In this document: one piece after another, positions 36,275 to 47,464 of the stretch
Layout: each line of letters opens with the position of its first letter
Position numbering within the stretch: the stretch's first letter is position 1
From: Pseudomonas fulva
GTDB taxonomy: Bacteria > Pseudomonadota > Gammaproteobacteria > Pseudomonadales > Pseudomonadaceae
Assembly: GCF_023517795.1 (NCBI RefSeq)
Contig: NZ_CP082928.1
Location: 3,100,001 to 3,164,000 of the forward strand
Reading direction: 5' to 3'
Length of the DNA: 64,000 nucleotides
Made by a program: the position numbers and the translations under genes
The notes under the pieces: model-generated
What the model was told of the DNA's origin: nothing
Seen by the model: the letters and a program-made list of their open reading frames with translations, nothing else
Database searches by the model: none

Positions 36275-37396
36275 ATGCCTCACACGTCTTTCAAGAAAGG
36301 TTTCTTGGCGCTCGCGATCACTGGCGCACTGGGTTTTTCCTCGCTGACCCATGCTGATATCACCATCGGTGTCGGTGCACCGATGACCGGCGGCAACGCG
36401 GCCTTTGGTGATCAGTTCTGGCGCGGCGCGCAGCAGGCAGCCGATGACATCAACGCGGCGGGTGGGGTGAACGGCGAGCAGATCAAGCTGGTGAAGGGCG
36501 ACGACGCCTGCGAGCCCAAGCAGGCCGTGGCGGTTGCCAACCGTATGGTCGATGCGGACAAGGTGGTGGCGGTTGTCGGGCACTTCTGCTCGTCGTCGAC
36601 CATGCCGGCGTCCGAGGTGTATGACGAGGCGGGCATCCTGGCGATCACCCCGGGGTCGACCAACCCGCAAGTGACCGAGCGCGGCCTGACCGCGATGTTC
36701 CGCATGTGCGGCCGTGACGACCAGCAGGGCATCGTTGCCGGCGATTACATCGTCGATGTGCTCAAGGCCAAGAAGGTCGCTGTAGTGCACGACAAGGACA
36801 CCTACGGCCAGGGCCTGGCCGACGCCACCCGTGCGCAGCTCAACAAGCGCGGCGTGAAGGAAGTGATGTACGAAGGCCTGACCCGTGGCGAGAAGGACTT
36901 CAACGCTCTGGTCACCAAGATCCGCGCCAGCGGCGCCGAGGTGGTGTACTTCGGCGGCCTGCACTCCGAGGCCGGCCCGCTGGTGCGGCAGTTGCGCGAG
37001 CAGGGGGTGACGGCCAAGTTTCTTTCCGGCGACGGCATCGTCACCGACGAATTGGTCTCCACCGCCGGTGGTCCGCAAAACGTCGACGGCGTACTGATGA
37101 CCTTTGGCGCCGACCCGCGCCTGATCCCGGACGGCAAGGCGGTGATCGAGAAATTCCGCGCCAGTGGCTATGAGCCCGAGGGCTACACCCTGTACTCCTA
37201 CGCCTCGCTGCAGGTGGTCGCTGCCGCGTTCGCCGGTATCAAGGGCACCGATGGCGCCGAGGCCGCTGCCTGGCTGAAGGCCAACCCGGTGCAGACGGTG
37301 ATGGGCAAGAAGGAGTTCGATGAGAAGGGCGACCTGAAAGTCTCCGACTACGTGATGTACCAGTGGGGCGCTGACGGCAAGTACAAGCAGCTTTAA
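36275..37396 (+). CDS. livK: Branched-chain amino acid-type ABC transporter, periplasmic binding protein
   Basis: 373-residue solute-binding protein of the Leu/Ile/Val family. Signal peptide about 1-27 (cut after THA), then ITIGVGAPMTGGNAAFGDQ, ADKVVAVVGHFCSSST and GILAITPGSTNPQVTERG, the ligand-contact region. Cysteine pairs suggest a disulphide. ATG at 36275 follows CAGGAG. First gene of a five-gene set (binding protein, two permeases, two ATPases) and the one nearest the sigma-54 promoter. The position beside azurin suggests the P. aeruginosa PA4913-4909 system rather than braC; ligand is unproven. Confidence 0.9.
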   Translation: MPHTSFKKGFLALAITGALGFSSLTHADITIGVGAPMTGGNAAFGDQFWRGAQQAADDINAAGGVNGEQIKLVKGDDACEPKQAVAVANRMVDADKVVAVVGHFCSSSTMPASEVYDEAGILAITPGSTNPQVTERGLTAMFRMCGRDDQQGIVAGDYIVDVLKAKKVAVVHDKDTYGQGLADATRAQLNKRGVKEVMYEGLTRGEKDFNALVTKIRASGAEVVYFGGLHSEAGPLVRQLREQGVTAKFLSGDGIVTDELVSTAGGPQNVDGVLMTFGADPRLIPDGKAVIEKFRASGYEPEGYTLYSYASLQVVAAAFAGIKGTDGAEAAAWLKANPVQTVMGKKEFDEKGDLKVSDYVMYQWGADGKYKQL

Positions 37397-37426
37397 GAGC
37401 TGCGTTTTCAAAGGGGCAGGGCGCGC

Positions 37427-37483
37427 GTGGGAGTGGCTTTAGCCACGAGTGGTTAAAAGCTCGGGGCTAAAGCCCGCTCCCAC
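37427..37483. repeat. REP hairpin between binding-protein and permease genes
   Basis: GTGGGAGTGGCTTTAGCC and GGGGCTAAAGCCCGCTCCCAC pair imperfectly. It lies 30 bp after the binding-protein stop and 137 bp before the first permease. Confidence 0.85.
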
Positions 37484-37619
37484 AAGTGATTGTTCCATCT
37501 TCATTTGTCCTGCCTCTCGCGAACACACCTCCAAACCCGGCGGGCCATGACCTGCCGGGGCTGCTGCGGTCGCCTGGCGACCTTGCGCTTCTTTCCGTCA
37601 CGGACTCAGAGATTTTTCA

Positions 37620-38534
<915 letters not shown>

Positions 38535-38538
38535 TGCC

Positions 38539-39813
38539 GTGAGTACGACTTCTATCGATGTGAAAAAGAGCCTGGTCGATGCGCTGATGGCCGGGTTGAT
38601 CGCCCTGATCGTGTTCGGCCCGGTGGTGGGCGTGGTGCTCAAGGGCTACGACTTCACCCCGCAATTCGACCGCGTGGCCTGGATGGTCGGCGTGGTAATG
38701 GTGGGGCGCTTCGTGCTCAGCCTGTTCCTGCAAACCCCGAAAGGCCGCGTGGTGCTGGAGGGCTTCGAGCGCTCCGGTGGCGGCGTCGGCGTGCAACCGC
38801 CGGGCTATGTGTCGCGCATGCGCTGGATCATTCCGGGGCTGATCCTGCTGGCGATCATCTTTCCGTTCTTCGCCAACAAGTACCTGCTGACGGTGATCAT
38901 CCTCGGCCTGATCTACGTGCTGCTCGGCCTTGGCCTGAACATCGTGGTCGGCCTGGCTGGTTTGCTCGACCTGGGTTTCGTGGGCTTCTACGCCATCGGC
39001 GCCTACGGCCTGACCATGGGCTACGAGTACCTGGGCCTGGGCTTCTGGAGCCTGTTGCCGCTGGCGGCGATCATGGCGGCCTTCGCCGGAATGATCCTGG
39101 GCTTTCCGGTGCTCAGGATGCACGGCGATTACCTGGCCATCGTCACCTTGGGCTTCGGCGAAATCATCCGCCTGGTGCTGACCAACTGGCTGGAAGTCAC
39201 CGGCGGCCCGAATGGCATGAGCGCGCCGTCGCCGACCTTCTTCGGCCTGGAGTTCGCCCGCCGTGCCAAGGACGGTGGCGTGCCGTACCACGAGTTCTTT
39301 GGCGTGGCCTACAACCCCAACATGAAGTTCCTGTTCATCTACACCGTGCTGGTGCTGGTGGTGCTGTTGGTGCTCTACGTCAAGCATCGGCTGACCCGCA
39401 TGCCGGTCGGCCGCGCCTGGGAAGCGCTGCGTGAAGACGAGATCGCCTGCCGCTCCATGGGCCTGAACCACGTGCTGGTCAAGCTCTCGGCCTTCATGCT
39501 CGGCGCCTCCACGGCAGGCATCGCCGGGGTGTTCTTCGCCACCTACCAGGGCTTCGTCAACCCGACCTCGTTCACCTTCTTCGAGTCGGCGCTGATCCTC
39601 GCCATCGTGGTGCTCGGCGGCATGGGCTCGACCGTGGGCGTGGTGATCGCCGCGTTCGTGCTGACCATCGCCCCGGAGCTGCTGCGCAGCTTCGCCGACT
39701 ATCGCGTGCTGCTGTTCGGCATGCTCATGGTGCTGATGATGATCTGGCGCCCGCGCGGGCTGATTCGCATCAACCGCATCGGCATCGCCCCGCGCAAAGG
39801 AGTCGCGCCATGA
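38539..39813 (+). CDS. livM: ABC transporter permease LivM
   Basis: 424-residue second permease subunit. Hydrophobic throughout; YLLTVIILGLIYVLLGLGLNIVVGLAGLLDLGFVGFYAIGAYG is the LivM hallmark, and the EALREDEIACRSMGLN loop contacts the ATPases. GTG start at 38539, four bases after livH. The first 90 residues are an extra N-terminal membrane region. End overlaps livG by 4 bp. Confidence 0.92.
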   Translation: MSTTSIDVKKSLVDALMAGLIALIVFGPVVGVVLKGYDFTPQFDRVAWMVGVVMVGRFVLSLFLQTPKGRVVLEGFERSGGGVGVQPPGYVSRMRWIIPGLILLAIIFPFFANKYLLTVIILGLIYVLLGLGLNIVVGLAGLLDLGFVGFYAIGAYGLTMGYEYLGLGFWSLLPLAAIMAAFAGMILGFPVLRMHGDYLAIVTLGFGEIIRLVLTNWLEVTGGPNGMSAPSPTFFGLEFARRAKDGGVPYHEFFGVAYNPNMKFLFIYTVLVLVVLLVLYVKHRLTRMPVGRAWEALREDEIACRSMGLNHVLVKLSAFMLGASTAGIAGVFFATYQGFVNPTSFTFFESALILAIVVLGGMGSTVGVVIAAFVLTIAPELLRSFADYRVLLFGMLMVLMMIWRPRGLIRINRIGIAPRKGVAP

Positions 39814-40678
39814 GCGACAACATCCTCTCGGTCGACGGCCTGATGATGCACTTCGGCGGCATCAAGGCGCTCAGCGACGTCAACTTCTCGATCAAGCGCC
39901 ACTCCATCTCGGCGCTGATCGGCCCCAACGGTGCCGGCAAGACCACGGTGTTCAACTGCCTGACCGGTTTCTACTCGGCCACCGGCGGCAAGATCATGCT
40001 CAACGCCCAGGGCCGGCAGACCGACGTCATCCAGATTCTCGGCGAGCCGTTCCAGGCCGATGATTTCGTGAAGCCCGCGCAATTCGGCTCGCGGCTCTGG
40101 TACAAGATGTTCGGCGGCACCCATCTGGTGAACCGCGCAGGCTTGGCGCGTACCTTCCAGAACATTCGCCTGTTCAAGGAAATGACCGTGCTGGAAAACC
40201 TGCTGGTGGCCCAGCACATGCTCGCCGAGCGCAGCCTGATCAAGGGTATTCTCAACACCCCTGGCTACCGGCGTGCCGAGAACAAGCTGCTGGACACCGC
40301 CTTCTACTGGCTGGAAGTGGTCGACCTGGTCGAGCAGGCCAACCACCTGGCCGGCGAGCTTTCCTACGGCCAGCAGCGCCGCCTGGAGATCGCCCGCGCC
40401 ATGTGCACCGGCCCCGAGCTGATCTGCCTGGACGAACCGGCCGCCGGCCTCAACCCGTCGGAAACCCACGCGCTGAGCAAGATCATCCGCCTGCTGCGCG
40501 ACGAGCACGGCCTGACCGTGCTGCTGATCGAGCACGACATGGGCATGGTGATGAGCATCAGCGACCACATCATCGTCCTCGACCACGGCCTGGTGATTGC
40601 CCAGGGCGGTCCGGACGCCATCAAGAACGACTCGAAAGTGATCGCCGCCTACCTCGGTGCGGACGAGGAGGAAGTGGC

Positions 40679-40682
<4 letters not shown>
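39810..40682 (+). CDS. livG: ABC transporter ATP-binding protein LivG
   Basis: 290-residue ATPase. Walker A GPNGAGKT (38-45), signature LSYGQQRRLEIARA, Walker B LICLDEPAAGL, and a BCA-type C-terminus. It is longer than the usual ~255 residues because about 35 extra residues sit at about 60-105 (between Walker A and the Q-loop), including IQILGEPFQADDFVKPAQF. ATG overlaps livM (ATGA). The insertion suggests a subgroup distinct from BraF. Confidence 0.94.
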
Positions 40683-41407
<725 letters not shown>

Positions 41408-41470
41408 GCAGCAATGCCGGGACCACTGCAGGGCAATGCGCTACAGCGGCCCCGGCGTGTCTGGCGCAGC

Positions 41471-41542
41471 CTAACTGGCGCTGCCGCTCGCGCCCTGTGC
41501 GTAAGCGGCGAACCAGTGCTGCAGGTTGTCGATGATGGTCAT
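41471..41542 (-). CDS. Candidate 23-residue small protein
   Basis: A short frame encoding MTIIDNLQHWFAAYAQGASG plus three more residues; TAG stop at 41471-41473. GGAGGAACGAGAGC ahead of the ATG is an excellent ribosome site, better than many real genes here. The peptide is an amphipathic-helix-like start followed by a Gly/Ser/Ala tail. A GC-rich imperfect hairpin lies beyond its stop. It could be a real microprotein or a leader; I know no homologue for certain. Confidence 0.4.
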   Translation of the reverse strand: MTIIDNLQHWFAAYAQGASGSAS

Positions 41543-41629
41543 GCTCTCGTTCCTCCGGCTTTGGCGTAGCGTAAGGGCCGCCTGATCATTCGGCCGCTTG
41601 CTTGTATGGATCGTTTCGATAGTTTTTCT

Positions 41630-41665
41630 GGATGGCCGATATGGATGGCCGATACGGATGGCCGG
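41630..41665. repeat. Short tandem repeat, 13-bp unit
   Basis: GGATGGCCGATAT, GGATGGCCGATAC and GGATGGCCGG in a row. Lies about 110 bp upstream of the azurin start. Confidence 0.8.
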
Positions 41666-41776
41666 TGTATGGCCCATTGGGGATCAGCTGCGGTCTGTTG
41701 CCTCAGGTCATGGGAAATGCGTGCCCGATAGGGCACCCTGCAGGCTGTGAACGTTTTCACTGCCAAGGAGACTCCC

Positions 41777-42226
41777 ATGATTCGCAAGTTTGTCGTCGCC
41801 TCCGTACTGGCCCTGGTCAGTGCGCCGCTGTTGGCCGCCGAATGTTCGGTGGAGGTGCATTCCACCGACCAGATGACCTTCGACACCAAGGAGATCAAGG
41901 TCAGCAAGAGCTGCAAGACCTTCACCATCGAACTCAAGCACGTCGGCAACCTGCCCAAGCACGTGATGGGTCATAACCTGGTGGTGACGAAGAGCGCCGA
42001 CGTGCAGGCGGTCAGTGCCGACGGCATCGCTGCCGGGGTCGACAAGGACTACCTGAAACCCAACGACGCACGGGTGATCGCCCACACCAAGTTGATCGGC
42101 GGTGGCGAGTCCGACTCGGTGACCTTCGACGTGAGCAAGCTGGACGCTGCCGACGCTTACCAGTTCTTCTGCTCCTTCCCCGGCCATGCCGCGCTGATGA
42201 AGGGTGCGCTGACCCTGGTCGACTGA
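41777..42226 (+). CDS. azu: Azurin, periplasmic blue copper protein
   Basis: 149-residue precursor; a 20-residue signal peptide (cut after LLA, mature start AECSV) sends it to the periplasm. Copper ligands H66, C132, H137 and M141 (mature 46, 112, 117, 121) are all present; C23 and C46 form the disulphide. It carries electrons between c-type cytochromes and oxidases or reductases. ATG at 41777 follows AAGGAG. I see no clear ANR box in the leader. Own terminator. Confidence 0.97.
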   Translation: MIRKFVVASVLALVSAPLLAAECSVEVHSTDQMTFDTKEIKVSKSCKTFTIELKHVGNLPKHVMGHNLVVTKSADVQAVSADGIAAGVDKDYLKPNDARVIAHTKLIGGGESDSVTFDVSKLDAADAYQFFCSFPGHAALMKGALTLVD

Positions 42227-42242
42227 TTCCCGCCTTCATCTC

Positions 42243-42270
42243 AAGGCCGCTGCTAGTCAGCGGCCTTTTT
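42243..42270 (+). terminator. Terminator after azu
   Basis: AAGGCCGCTGCTAGTCAGCGGCCTTTTT, 17 bp after the stop. Confidence 0.9.
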
Positions 42271-42302
42271 ACTTGTGCATGAAAATCAGCGAGTTGCACG
42301 GG

Positions 42303-42678
42303 TTACCCACAAGACCTGTTGATAAGCCTGTATCGTTCATGTGCAAAAGGCCGTTCAAAGCTCTAACGGCGTGGCCTCTAGGGCGTCGCGGTATTTTTGA
42401 TCAATGCCAATAGTGCTTTGCAAACAAGGTGTTAGGCGAGCACGGCAGGCGTTTATCAACTTTTCCCCGGTTACTGTGCGCAGTGCTGTGGATAAGGTGA
42501 GCATGCCGGGCTGCAGGCCACGAATAGCGGCGCATACAGGCGGCTGTTCATTATTTGATCGGCTTGATGGGGTGCCAAGAAACATCGCCGCGTCAACCAT
42601 TACTTCAACGATTTCAGTGCGTTGAAGGGCGCGTGCGGAAAGGTTGTCCACGGAAGGTGTGGAGCACATTGTGGATAA
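42303..42678. promoter_or_regulatory. Cluster of DnaA boxes in a convergent gap
   Basis: Within 376 bp: TTACCCACA (42303-42311), TTATCAACA (minus, 42317-42325), TTATCAACT (42453-42461), TTATCCACA (minus, exact, 42487-42495), TTGTCCACG (42644-42652) and TTATCCACA (minus, exact, 42670-42678). The flanking genes converge here, so no promoter is needed. The rest of the ~525-bp gap shows no gene. Confidence 0.6.
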
Positions 42679-42751
42679 CGTGCGCGTACTGGAGGCCAGG
42701 CCACTGACCATGGGCTTTGCGCAGGGCTGATCGTTTTCTGCTCAGCGCCGT

Positions 42752-43384
42752 TCAGCCCTTGTCGCTGCTCAGGCCGCGCCAGCGCTTGGCGCCGATCAGA
42801 ATGAAGCGCAGCTGCTCGATCATCTTGGTTTCCGGCCGGCGGTGGGCGGGCAGGGTGGTGGCCTCTGGGTCGATCAGCTCGGGCAGGGTGGCGAACACGG
42901 TCTTCACCACCAGGTCGGCCAGCATGCTGCGCGCTGCCTCGTCGAGGTGCTGCAGCTTGGGCATCAGGCTCAGGTCGCTGGTCAGGTCGGCAGCGATGTC
43001 ATCGCGAAAGGTCGCCAGGGCCTGGCGTACCGGCAGCGAGCCGCCGTACTGCTCGCGGGCGAGAAACAGGAACTGGCCGCGGTGCTGTTCCACGGCATGC
43101 AGGAAGATCTGCACCGAGGCGTCGATGATGCCGCCCAACTCGAACTCGTTGCGGCGCACCTGGCGCAGGGTGGTGCGAAAGGTTTCGCCGACCTCGGCCA
43201 CCAGGGCCAGGCCCAGGGCATCCATGTCCTTGAAATGGCGGTAGAAACCGGTGGGCACGATGCCGGCGGCGCGCGCCACTTCGCGCAGGCTCAGGCTGCT
43301 GAAGGCCCGGCCGCTGTCCAGCAGCTCACGGGCGGCGTCCATCAGCGCCTGGCGGGTGGGGTGGTGGGACTGGCGTGCTGGCAT
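42752..43384 (-). CDS. desT: TetR-family regulator DesT/FabR-like
   Basis: 210-residue regulator. HTH at about 30-55 (FSSLSLREVARAAGIVPTGFYRHF) is nearly the FabR/DesT sequence, and the C-terminal domain (FELGGIIDASVQIFLHAV, REQYGGSLPVRQAL) resembles P. aeruginosa DesT, which senses acyl-CoA saturation and controls a desaturase. No desaturase gene is adjacent in this window. ATG at 43384. Name is by likeness. Confidence 0.78.
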   Translation of the reverse strand: MPARQSHHPTRQALMDAARELLDSGRAFSSLSLREVARAAGIVPTGFYRHFKDMDALGLALVAEVGETFRTTLRQVRRNEFELGGIIDASVQIFLHAVEQHRGQFLFLAREQYGGSLPVRQALATFRDDIAADLTSDLSLMPKLQHLDEAARSMLADLVVKTVFATLPELIDPEATTLPAHRRPETKMIEQLRFILIGAKRWRGLSSDKG

Positions 43385-43423
43385 GGAATCACGTCCTTGT
43401 CTGGCTCGGTGCAAGCATCGTAA

Positions 43424-43450
43424 AACAAAACCCCGCCATGGGGCGGGGTT
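43424..43450 (-). terminator. Terminator after yhcB
   Basis: AACCCCGCC-ATG-GGCGGGGTT; on the minus strand followed by a T-rich run. Ends the yhcB transcript. Confidence 0.8.
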
Positions 43451-43473
43451 CGGAAGTACTGCAGTCGCCGCGC

Positions 43474-43914
43474 TCAGTAGCGGTTCTTCAGGCCGTAGCC
43501 CTCGTCGAGCATGCCCGGGACGTCGCCGGTCTTGGGCGCGTAGTCCTTGGGAATCTCCATGTCGCGCGGCGGCGTCAGGCGCTCGCGCTTGTCGGCGCTC
43601 GGCTCGGCGTGCAGGGTGGCGAGCAGGCGCTGGCGGGTCACTTCGTCGAGTGCCAGGCGATCGGCACCGTGGGACAGGTGCTCCTGAACGTCGTGATAGC
43701 TCTGGGTCAGTTTCTTGACCAGATTGGCGGTGGTGTTGAAGTGGGTGACCACTTCGTTCTGGTAGGCCTCGAAACGTTCCTGCATCTCGTCCAGCTGGCG
43801 CTGGGTGCGGCTGGGGGCAGCATTGGGCGCGAGACGGGCGATCAGGAAACCGATGGCGATGCCAGCGACCAGGGTAAGTGCCGGTAGCAACCAGGCGGTG
43901 AGCGTCTGTTCCAC
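43474..43914 (-). CDS. zapG: YhcB/ZapG family membrane protein (DUF1043)
   Basis: 146-residue protein with one N-terminal membrane segment (about 8-28: AWLLPALTLVAGIAIGFLIA) and a coiled-coil region (about 35-90: SRTQRQLDEMQERFEAYQNEVV). C-terminal part is disordered and charged. YhcB in E. coli links cell division with envelope growth. ATG at 43914. Divergent from the hydrolase-trpS-zapE genes, as in P. aeruginosa. Confidence 0.9.
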   Translation of the reverse strand: MEQTLTAWLLPALTLVAGIAIGFLIARLAPNAAPSRTQRQLDEMQERFEAYQNEVVTHFNTTANLVKKLTQSYHDVQEHLSHGADRLALDEVTRQRLLATLHAEPSADKRERLTPPRDMEIPKDYAPKTGDVPGMLDEGYGLKNRY

Positions 43915-44087
43915 GAGTCCTTCCTCTCTAAACGGCTTTGCTTTACGTTAACGGCTGGAACCTGCGCTGTACACCGCTAAGTGCGTGTAGGCGAAGGTGT
44001 TTTGAGGTGTCTACCCGGCAACGCGCAGAGGCGCTGCGGGTACATCGTTCGACGAGTCGACCCGATTGAAGGTCACGGAGTTCACTG

Positions 44088-44717
44088 TTGCTGATCCGCG
44101 AAACCCCCACGATGATCGACGGCCCGAGCGGCCAGCTGGAAGCCCTTTGTCTGGAAGTCGCCGAGGCGCGCGGCGTCGCGCTGATCTGCCATCCGAACCC
44201 GGTACAGGGCGGCACCATGCTCAACAAGGTGGTGTCGACCCTGCAGCGCACCGCCCGCGACGCCGGCTACCACACCCTGCGTTTCAACTACCGCGGCGTG
44301 GGCGCCAGTGCCGGCAGCCACGACATGGGCAGCGGTGAAGTGGATGACGCCGAGGCGGTCGCCACCTGGCTGCGCGAGCGCTACCCGGACCTGCCGATCA
44401 CCCTGATGGGCTTTTCCTTTGGTGGCTTCGTGGCTGCCGCCCTGGGTGGCCGCCTGGAGCAGCAGGGCGTCGAGCCGGCGAAGCTGTTCATGATCGCGCC
44501 GGCGGTGATGCGCCTGGGCGGCGACAACCCGCCGGCCGAGCGTTGCCCGCTGGTGGTGATCCAGCCGGACGCCGACGAAGTGGTCGAGCCGCAGCGCGTC
44601 TACGACTGGTCCGCCAACCTCGGGCGTGCCCACGAACTGCTGAAAGTGGCAGAATGCGGCCACTTTTTCCACGGCAAGCTGACCGATCTCAAGGATCTGC
44701 TGCTGCCTCGCCTGTGA
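44088..44717 (+). CDS. Alpha/beta hydrolase
   Basis: 209-residue serine hydrolase-type protein. Oxyanion region CHPNPVQGGTM, FNYRGVGASAG, nucleophile elbow GFSFGG and His in CGHFFHG. I choose TTG at 44088, with CGGAG seven bases upstream, because the family begins LIRETP; an ATG at 44112 has no ribosome site. Substrate unknown. Precedes trpS by 63 bp. Confidence 0.88.
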   Translation: MLIRETPTMIDGPSGQLEALCLEVAEARGVALICHPNPVQGGTMLNKVVSTLQRTARDAGYHTLRFNYRGVGASAGSHDMGSGEVDDAEAVATWLRERYPDLPITLMGFSFGGFVAAALGGRLEQQGVEPAKLFMIAPAVMRLGGDNPPAERCPLVVIQPDADEVVEPQRVYDWSANLGRAHELLKVAECGHFFHGKLTDLKDLLLPRL

Positions 44718-44780
44718 TCTGCCGCGCGCCTGCCTGGCACGCCGGATCCCCAAGATGGTCCACGTAAAGCGAACCCGAAC

Positions 44781-46130
44781 ATGACCACGCGTATCCTTAC
44801 CGGCATCACCACCACCGGCACGCCGCACCTGGGCAACTATGCCGGCGCGATTCGCCCGGCCATCGTCGCCAGCCGCCGCGCCGACATGGATTCCTTCTAC
44901 TTCCTGGCCGACTACCACGCGCTGATCAAGTGCGATGACCCGGCGCGCATCCAGCGCTCGCGCCTGGAGATCGCCGCGACCTGGCTGGCGTTGGGCCTGG
45001 ACACCGACAAGGCGACCTTCTATCGCCAGTCCGACATCCCGGAAATCCCCGAGCTGTGCTGGCTGCTGACCTGCGTGGCCGGCAAGGGCCTGCTCAACCG
45101 CGCCCACGCCTACAAGGCCTCGGTGGACAAGAACGTCGAAGCCGGTGAAGACCCGGACGCCGGCGTGACCATGGGCCTGTTCAGCTACCCGGTGCTGATG
45201 GCCGCGGACATCCTGATGTTCAACGCCCAGAAGGTGCCGGTCGGTCGTGACCAGATCCAGCACGTGGAAATGGCCCGCGACATCGGCCAGCGCTTCAATC
45301 ACCTGTTCGGCCAGGGCAGGGACCTGTTCAAGCTGCCCGAGGTGGTGATCGAGGAAGACGTCGCCACCCTGCCGGGGCTCGATGGTCGCAAGATGTCGAA
45401 GAGCTACGACAACACCATCCCGCTGTTCGGCAGCGCCAAGCAGCTCAAGGACGCCGTGGCGCGCATCGTCACCGACTCCCGCCAGCCCGGCGAGGCGAAG
45501 GACCCGGACAACTCGCACCTGTTCACCATCTACCAGGCCTTTGCCGCACCGACCCAGCAGGCGGATTTCCGCGCCGCGCTGCTCGGCGGGCTGGCCTGGG
45601 GCGAAGCCAAGCAGGCGCTCTATGAGCTGCTGGAAGCCGAACTGGGCGAGGCGCGCGAGCGCTATCACGCCCTGATCGCCCGCCCGGCGGATCTGGAAGA
45701 CATCCTGCTGGCCGGCGCCGCCAAGGCGCGCAAGATCGCCACCCCGTTCCTCGGCGAGCTGCGTGAAGCGGTGGGCCTGCGCTCGTTCCGCGAGCAGGTG
45801 CAGGTGGCCGCGGGCAGCAAGAAGAAGGCCGCCAAGCGCGCCCGCTTCGTCAGCTTCCGCGACGAGGACGGCAGCTTCCGCTTCCGCCTGCTGGATGCCG
45901 ACGGCGAGCAACTGCTGCTGTCGCCGGCCTTTGCCGACGGCAAGGCGGCGGGCCAGGCCAGCAAGGGCCTGCAAAGCGGCGAGCCGCTGGACATCCGCGT
46001 GCAGGGCAATACCTTCGGTGTGTGGCTGAACGACCAGCTGGTCGGCGAAAGCCCGGCCTTCGCCGATGCCACGGCTCTTGAGGCGGCCATCGCCCGCCTG
46101 CGTGACGCCCTGGCGCCGGAAGAAGCCTGA
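44781..46130 (+). CDS. trpS: Tryptophanyl-tRNA synthetase
   Basis: 449-residue class I synthetase that charges tRNA-Trp. HIGH-like TPHLGNYAG near the start, KMSKS at 204-208 ([10 protein letters not shown]), and [14 protein letters not shown] for the amino acid site. About 110 residues longer than E. coli TrpS because of a C-terminal extension (about 340-449) with the [20 protein letters not shown] repeat-like region, as in other pseudomonads. ATG at 44781. Confidence 0.95.
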   Translation: MTTRILTGITTTGTPHLGNYAGAIRPAIVASRRADMDSFYFLADYHALIKCDDPARIQRSRLEIAATWLALGLDTDKATFYRQSDIPEIPELCWLLTCVAGKGLLNRAHAYKASVDKNVEAGEDPDAGVTMGLFSYPVLMAADILMFNAQKVPVGRDQIQHVEMARDIGQRFNHLFGQGRDLFKLPEVVIEEDVATLPGLDGRKMSKSYDNTIPLFGSAKQLKDAVARIVTDSRQPGEAKDPDNSHLFTIYQAFAAPTQQADFRAALLGGLAWGEAKQALYELLEAELGEARERYHALIARPADLEDILLAGAAKARKIATPFLGELREAVGLRSFREQVQVAAGSKKKAAKRARFVSFRDEDGSFRFRLLDADGEQLLLSPAFADGKAAGQASKGLQSGEPLDIRVQGNTFGVWLNDQLVGESPAFADATALEAAIARLRDALAPEEA

Positions 46131-46161
46131 CACCAATGGCGCGCGCCGCGGTCTGAGCGGT

Positions 46162-46251
46162 GTAGGGTGGACGACGCTTTATCCGTCCACCAATGCGCAG
46201 TGGCAGTGGTGGACCGGTGAAGCGTGGGCTACGCCCCCCGATCCACCCTAC
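46162..46251. repeat. Inverted repeat with GTAGGGTGGA ends
   Basis: GTAGGGTGGA at 46162-46171 and TCCACCCTAC at 46242-46251; centre shares CTTTATCCG(T/C)CCACC with 2639-2730. Confidence 0.75.
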
Positions 46252-46351
46252 GGCCTCTCGCAAAGTCCTTTGCGCCCATAGGGCCTATTTGCCAATCCCC
46301 GGGGGCGTCGTTAAAGTGTCGCCCCCGCTTCATTTGCCCGGTTTTCGCACT

Positions 46352-47446
46352 ATGACTCCGCTCGAACGCTACCAGGCCGACCTCAAACGTCCGGACTTCT
46401 TCCATGATGCCGCCCAGGAACAGGCCGTGCGCCACCTGCAGCGCCTGTACGACGAGCTGGTCGCCGACGAGCGCAGCAAGCCCGGCGTGCTCGGCAAGCT
46501 GTTCGGCAAGAAATCCGTCACCCCGGTCAAGGGCCTGTATTTCTGGGGCGGCGTCGGCCGTGGCAAGACCTATCTGGTCGACACCTTCTTCGATGCCCTG
46601 CCGTTCAAGGAAAAGGAGCGCACGCACTTCCACCGCTTCATGAAGCGCGTGCACGAAGAGATGCGTTCGCTCAAGGACGTCAAGAACCCGCTGACGGTGA
46701 TCGGCAAGCGCTTTTCCGAGCAGTTCCGGGTGATCTGCTTCGACGAGTTCTTCGTCTCCGACATCACCGACGCGATGATCCTGGCGACCCTGCTCGAGGA
46801 GCTGTTCAAGAACGGCGTGACCCTGGTGGCCACCTCCAACATCGTGCCGGACGGTCTCTACAAGGACGGCCTGCAGCGCGCGCGCTTCCTGCCGGCGATC
46901 GAGCTTTTGAAGGTGCACACCGAGATCGTCAACGTCGACAGCGGCATCGACTATCGCCTGCGTGCCCTGGAGCAGGCCGAGCTGTTCCACTTCCCGCTGG
47001 GCGAAGCAGCCGAGCAGAGCCTGGAAAAGAGCTTCAAGAGCCTGCTGCACGAGAACACCGGCGTGCAGGAAAACGAATCGCTGATGATCGAGAACCGCGC
47101 CATCGTCGCGCGCAAGGTCGGCGGCGACGTCGGCTGGTTCGATTTCCGCGAGCTGTGCGACGGCCCGCGCAGCCAGAACGACTACATCGAACTGGGCAAG
47201 ATCTTCCACTCGGTGATTCTCTCCAACGTCGAGCAGATGAGCGTGGCCAAGGAAGACATGGCGCGGCGCTTCATCAACCTGGTGGACGAGTTCTACGACC
47301 GCAACGTCAAGCTGATAATCTCCGCCGAAGTGGAGCTCAAGGATCTGTATACCGGCGGGCGCCTGAGCTTCGAGTTCCAGCGTACCTTGAGCCGCCTGCT
47401 GGAAATGCAGTCCCACGAGTTCCTGTCGCGCCCGCACAAGCCCTGA
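46352..47446 (+). CDS. zapE: Cell division ATPase ZapE (AFG1-like)
   Basis: 364-residue AFG1/ZapE family ATPase. Walker A GGVGRGKT (66-73), Walker B VICFDEFFVSD, sensor TLVATSNIVPDGLYKDGLQR. In E. coli ZapE acts on FtsZ rings during division. ATG at 46352 gives the usual MTPLERY start; a longer frame upstream runs through repeat DNA. Own terminator. Confidence 0.94.
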   Translation: MTPLERYQADLKRPDFFHDAAQEQAVRHLQRLYDELVADERSKPGVLGKLFGKKSVTPVKGLYFWGGVGRGKTYLVDTFFDALPFKEKERTHFHRFMKRVHEEMRSLKDVKNPLTVIGKRFSEQFRVICFDEFFVSDITDAMILATLLEELFKNGVTLVATSNIVPDGLYKDGLQRARFLPAIELLKVHTEIVNVDSGIDYRLRALEQAELFHFPLGEAAEQSLEKSFKSLLHENTGVQENESLMIENRAIVARKVGGDVGWFDFRELCDGPRSQNDYIELGKIFHSVILSNVEQMSVAKEDMARRFINLVDEFYDRNVKLIISAEVELKDLYTGGRLSFEFQRTLSRLLEMQSHEFLSRPHKP

Positions 47447-47464
47447 TCGGCTGAGCGCAACGGC

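Noticed and set aside
42303..42678. The chromosomal origin oriC itself
   Set aside because: There is no dnaA, dnaN, rpmH or gyrB nearby and no clear AT-rich unwinding element.
42355..42711. Open frames on both strands in the DnaA-box gap
   Set aside because: No ribosome site, no domain, and they conflict with each other; the gap is better described by its DnaA boxes.
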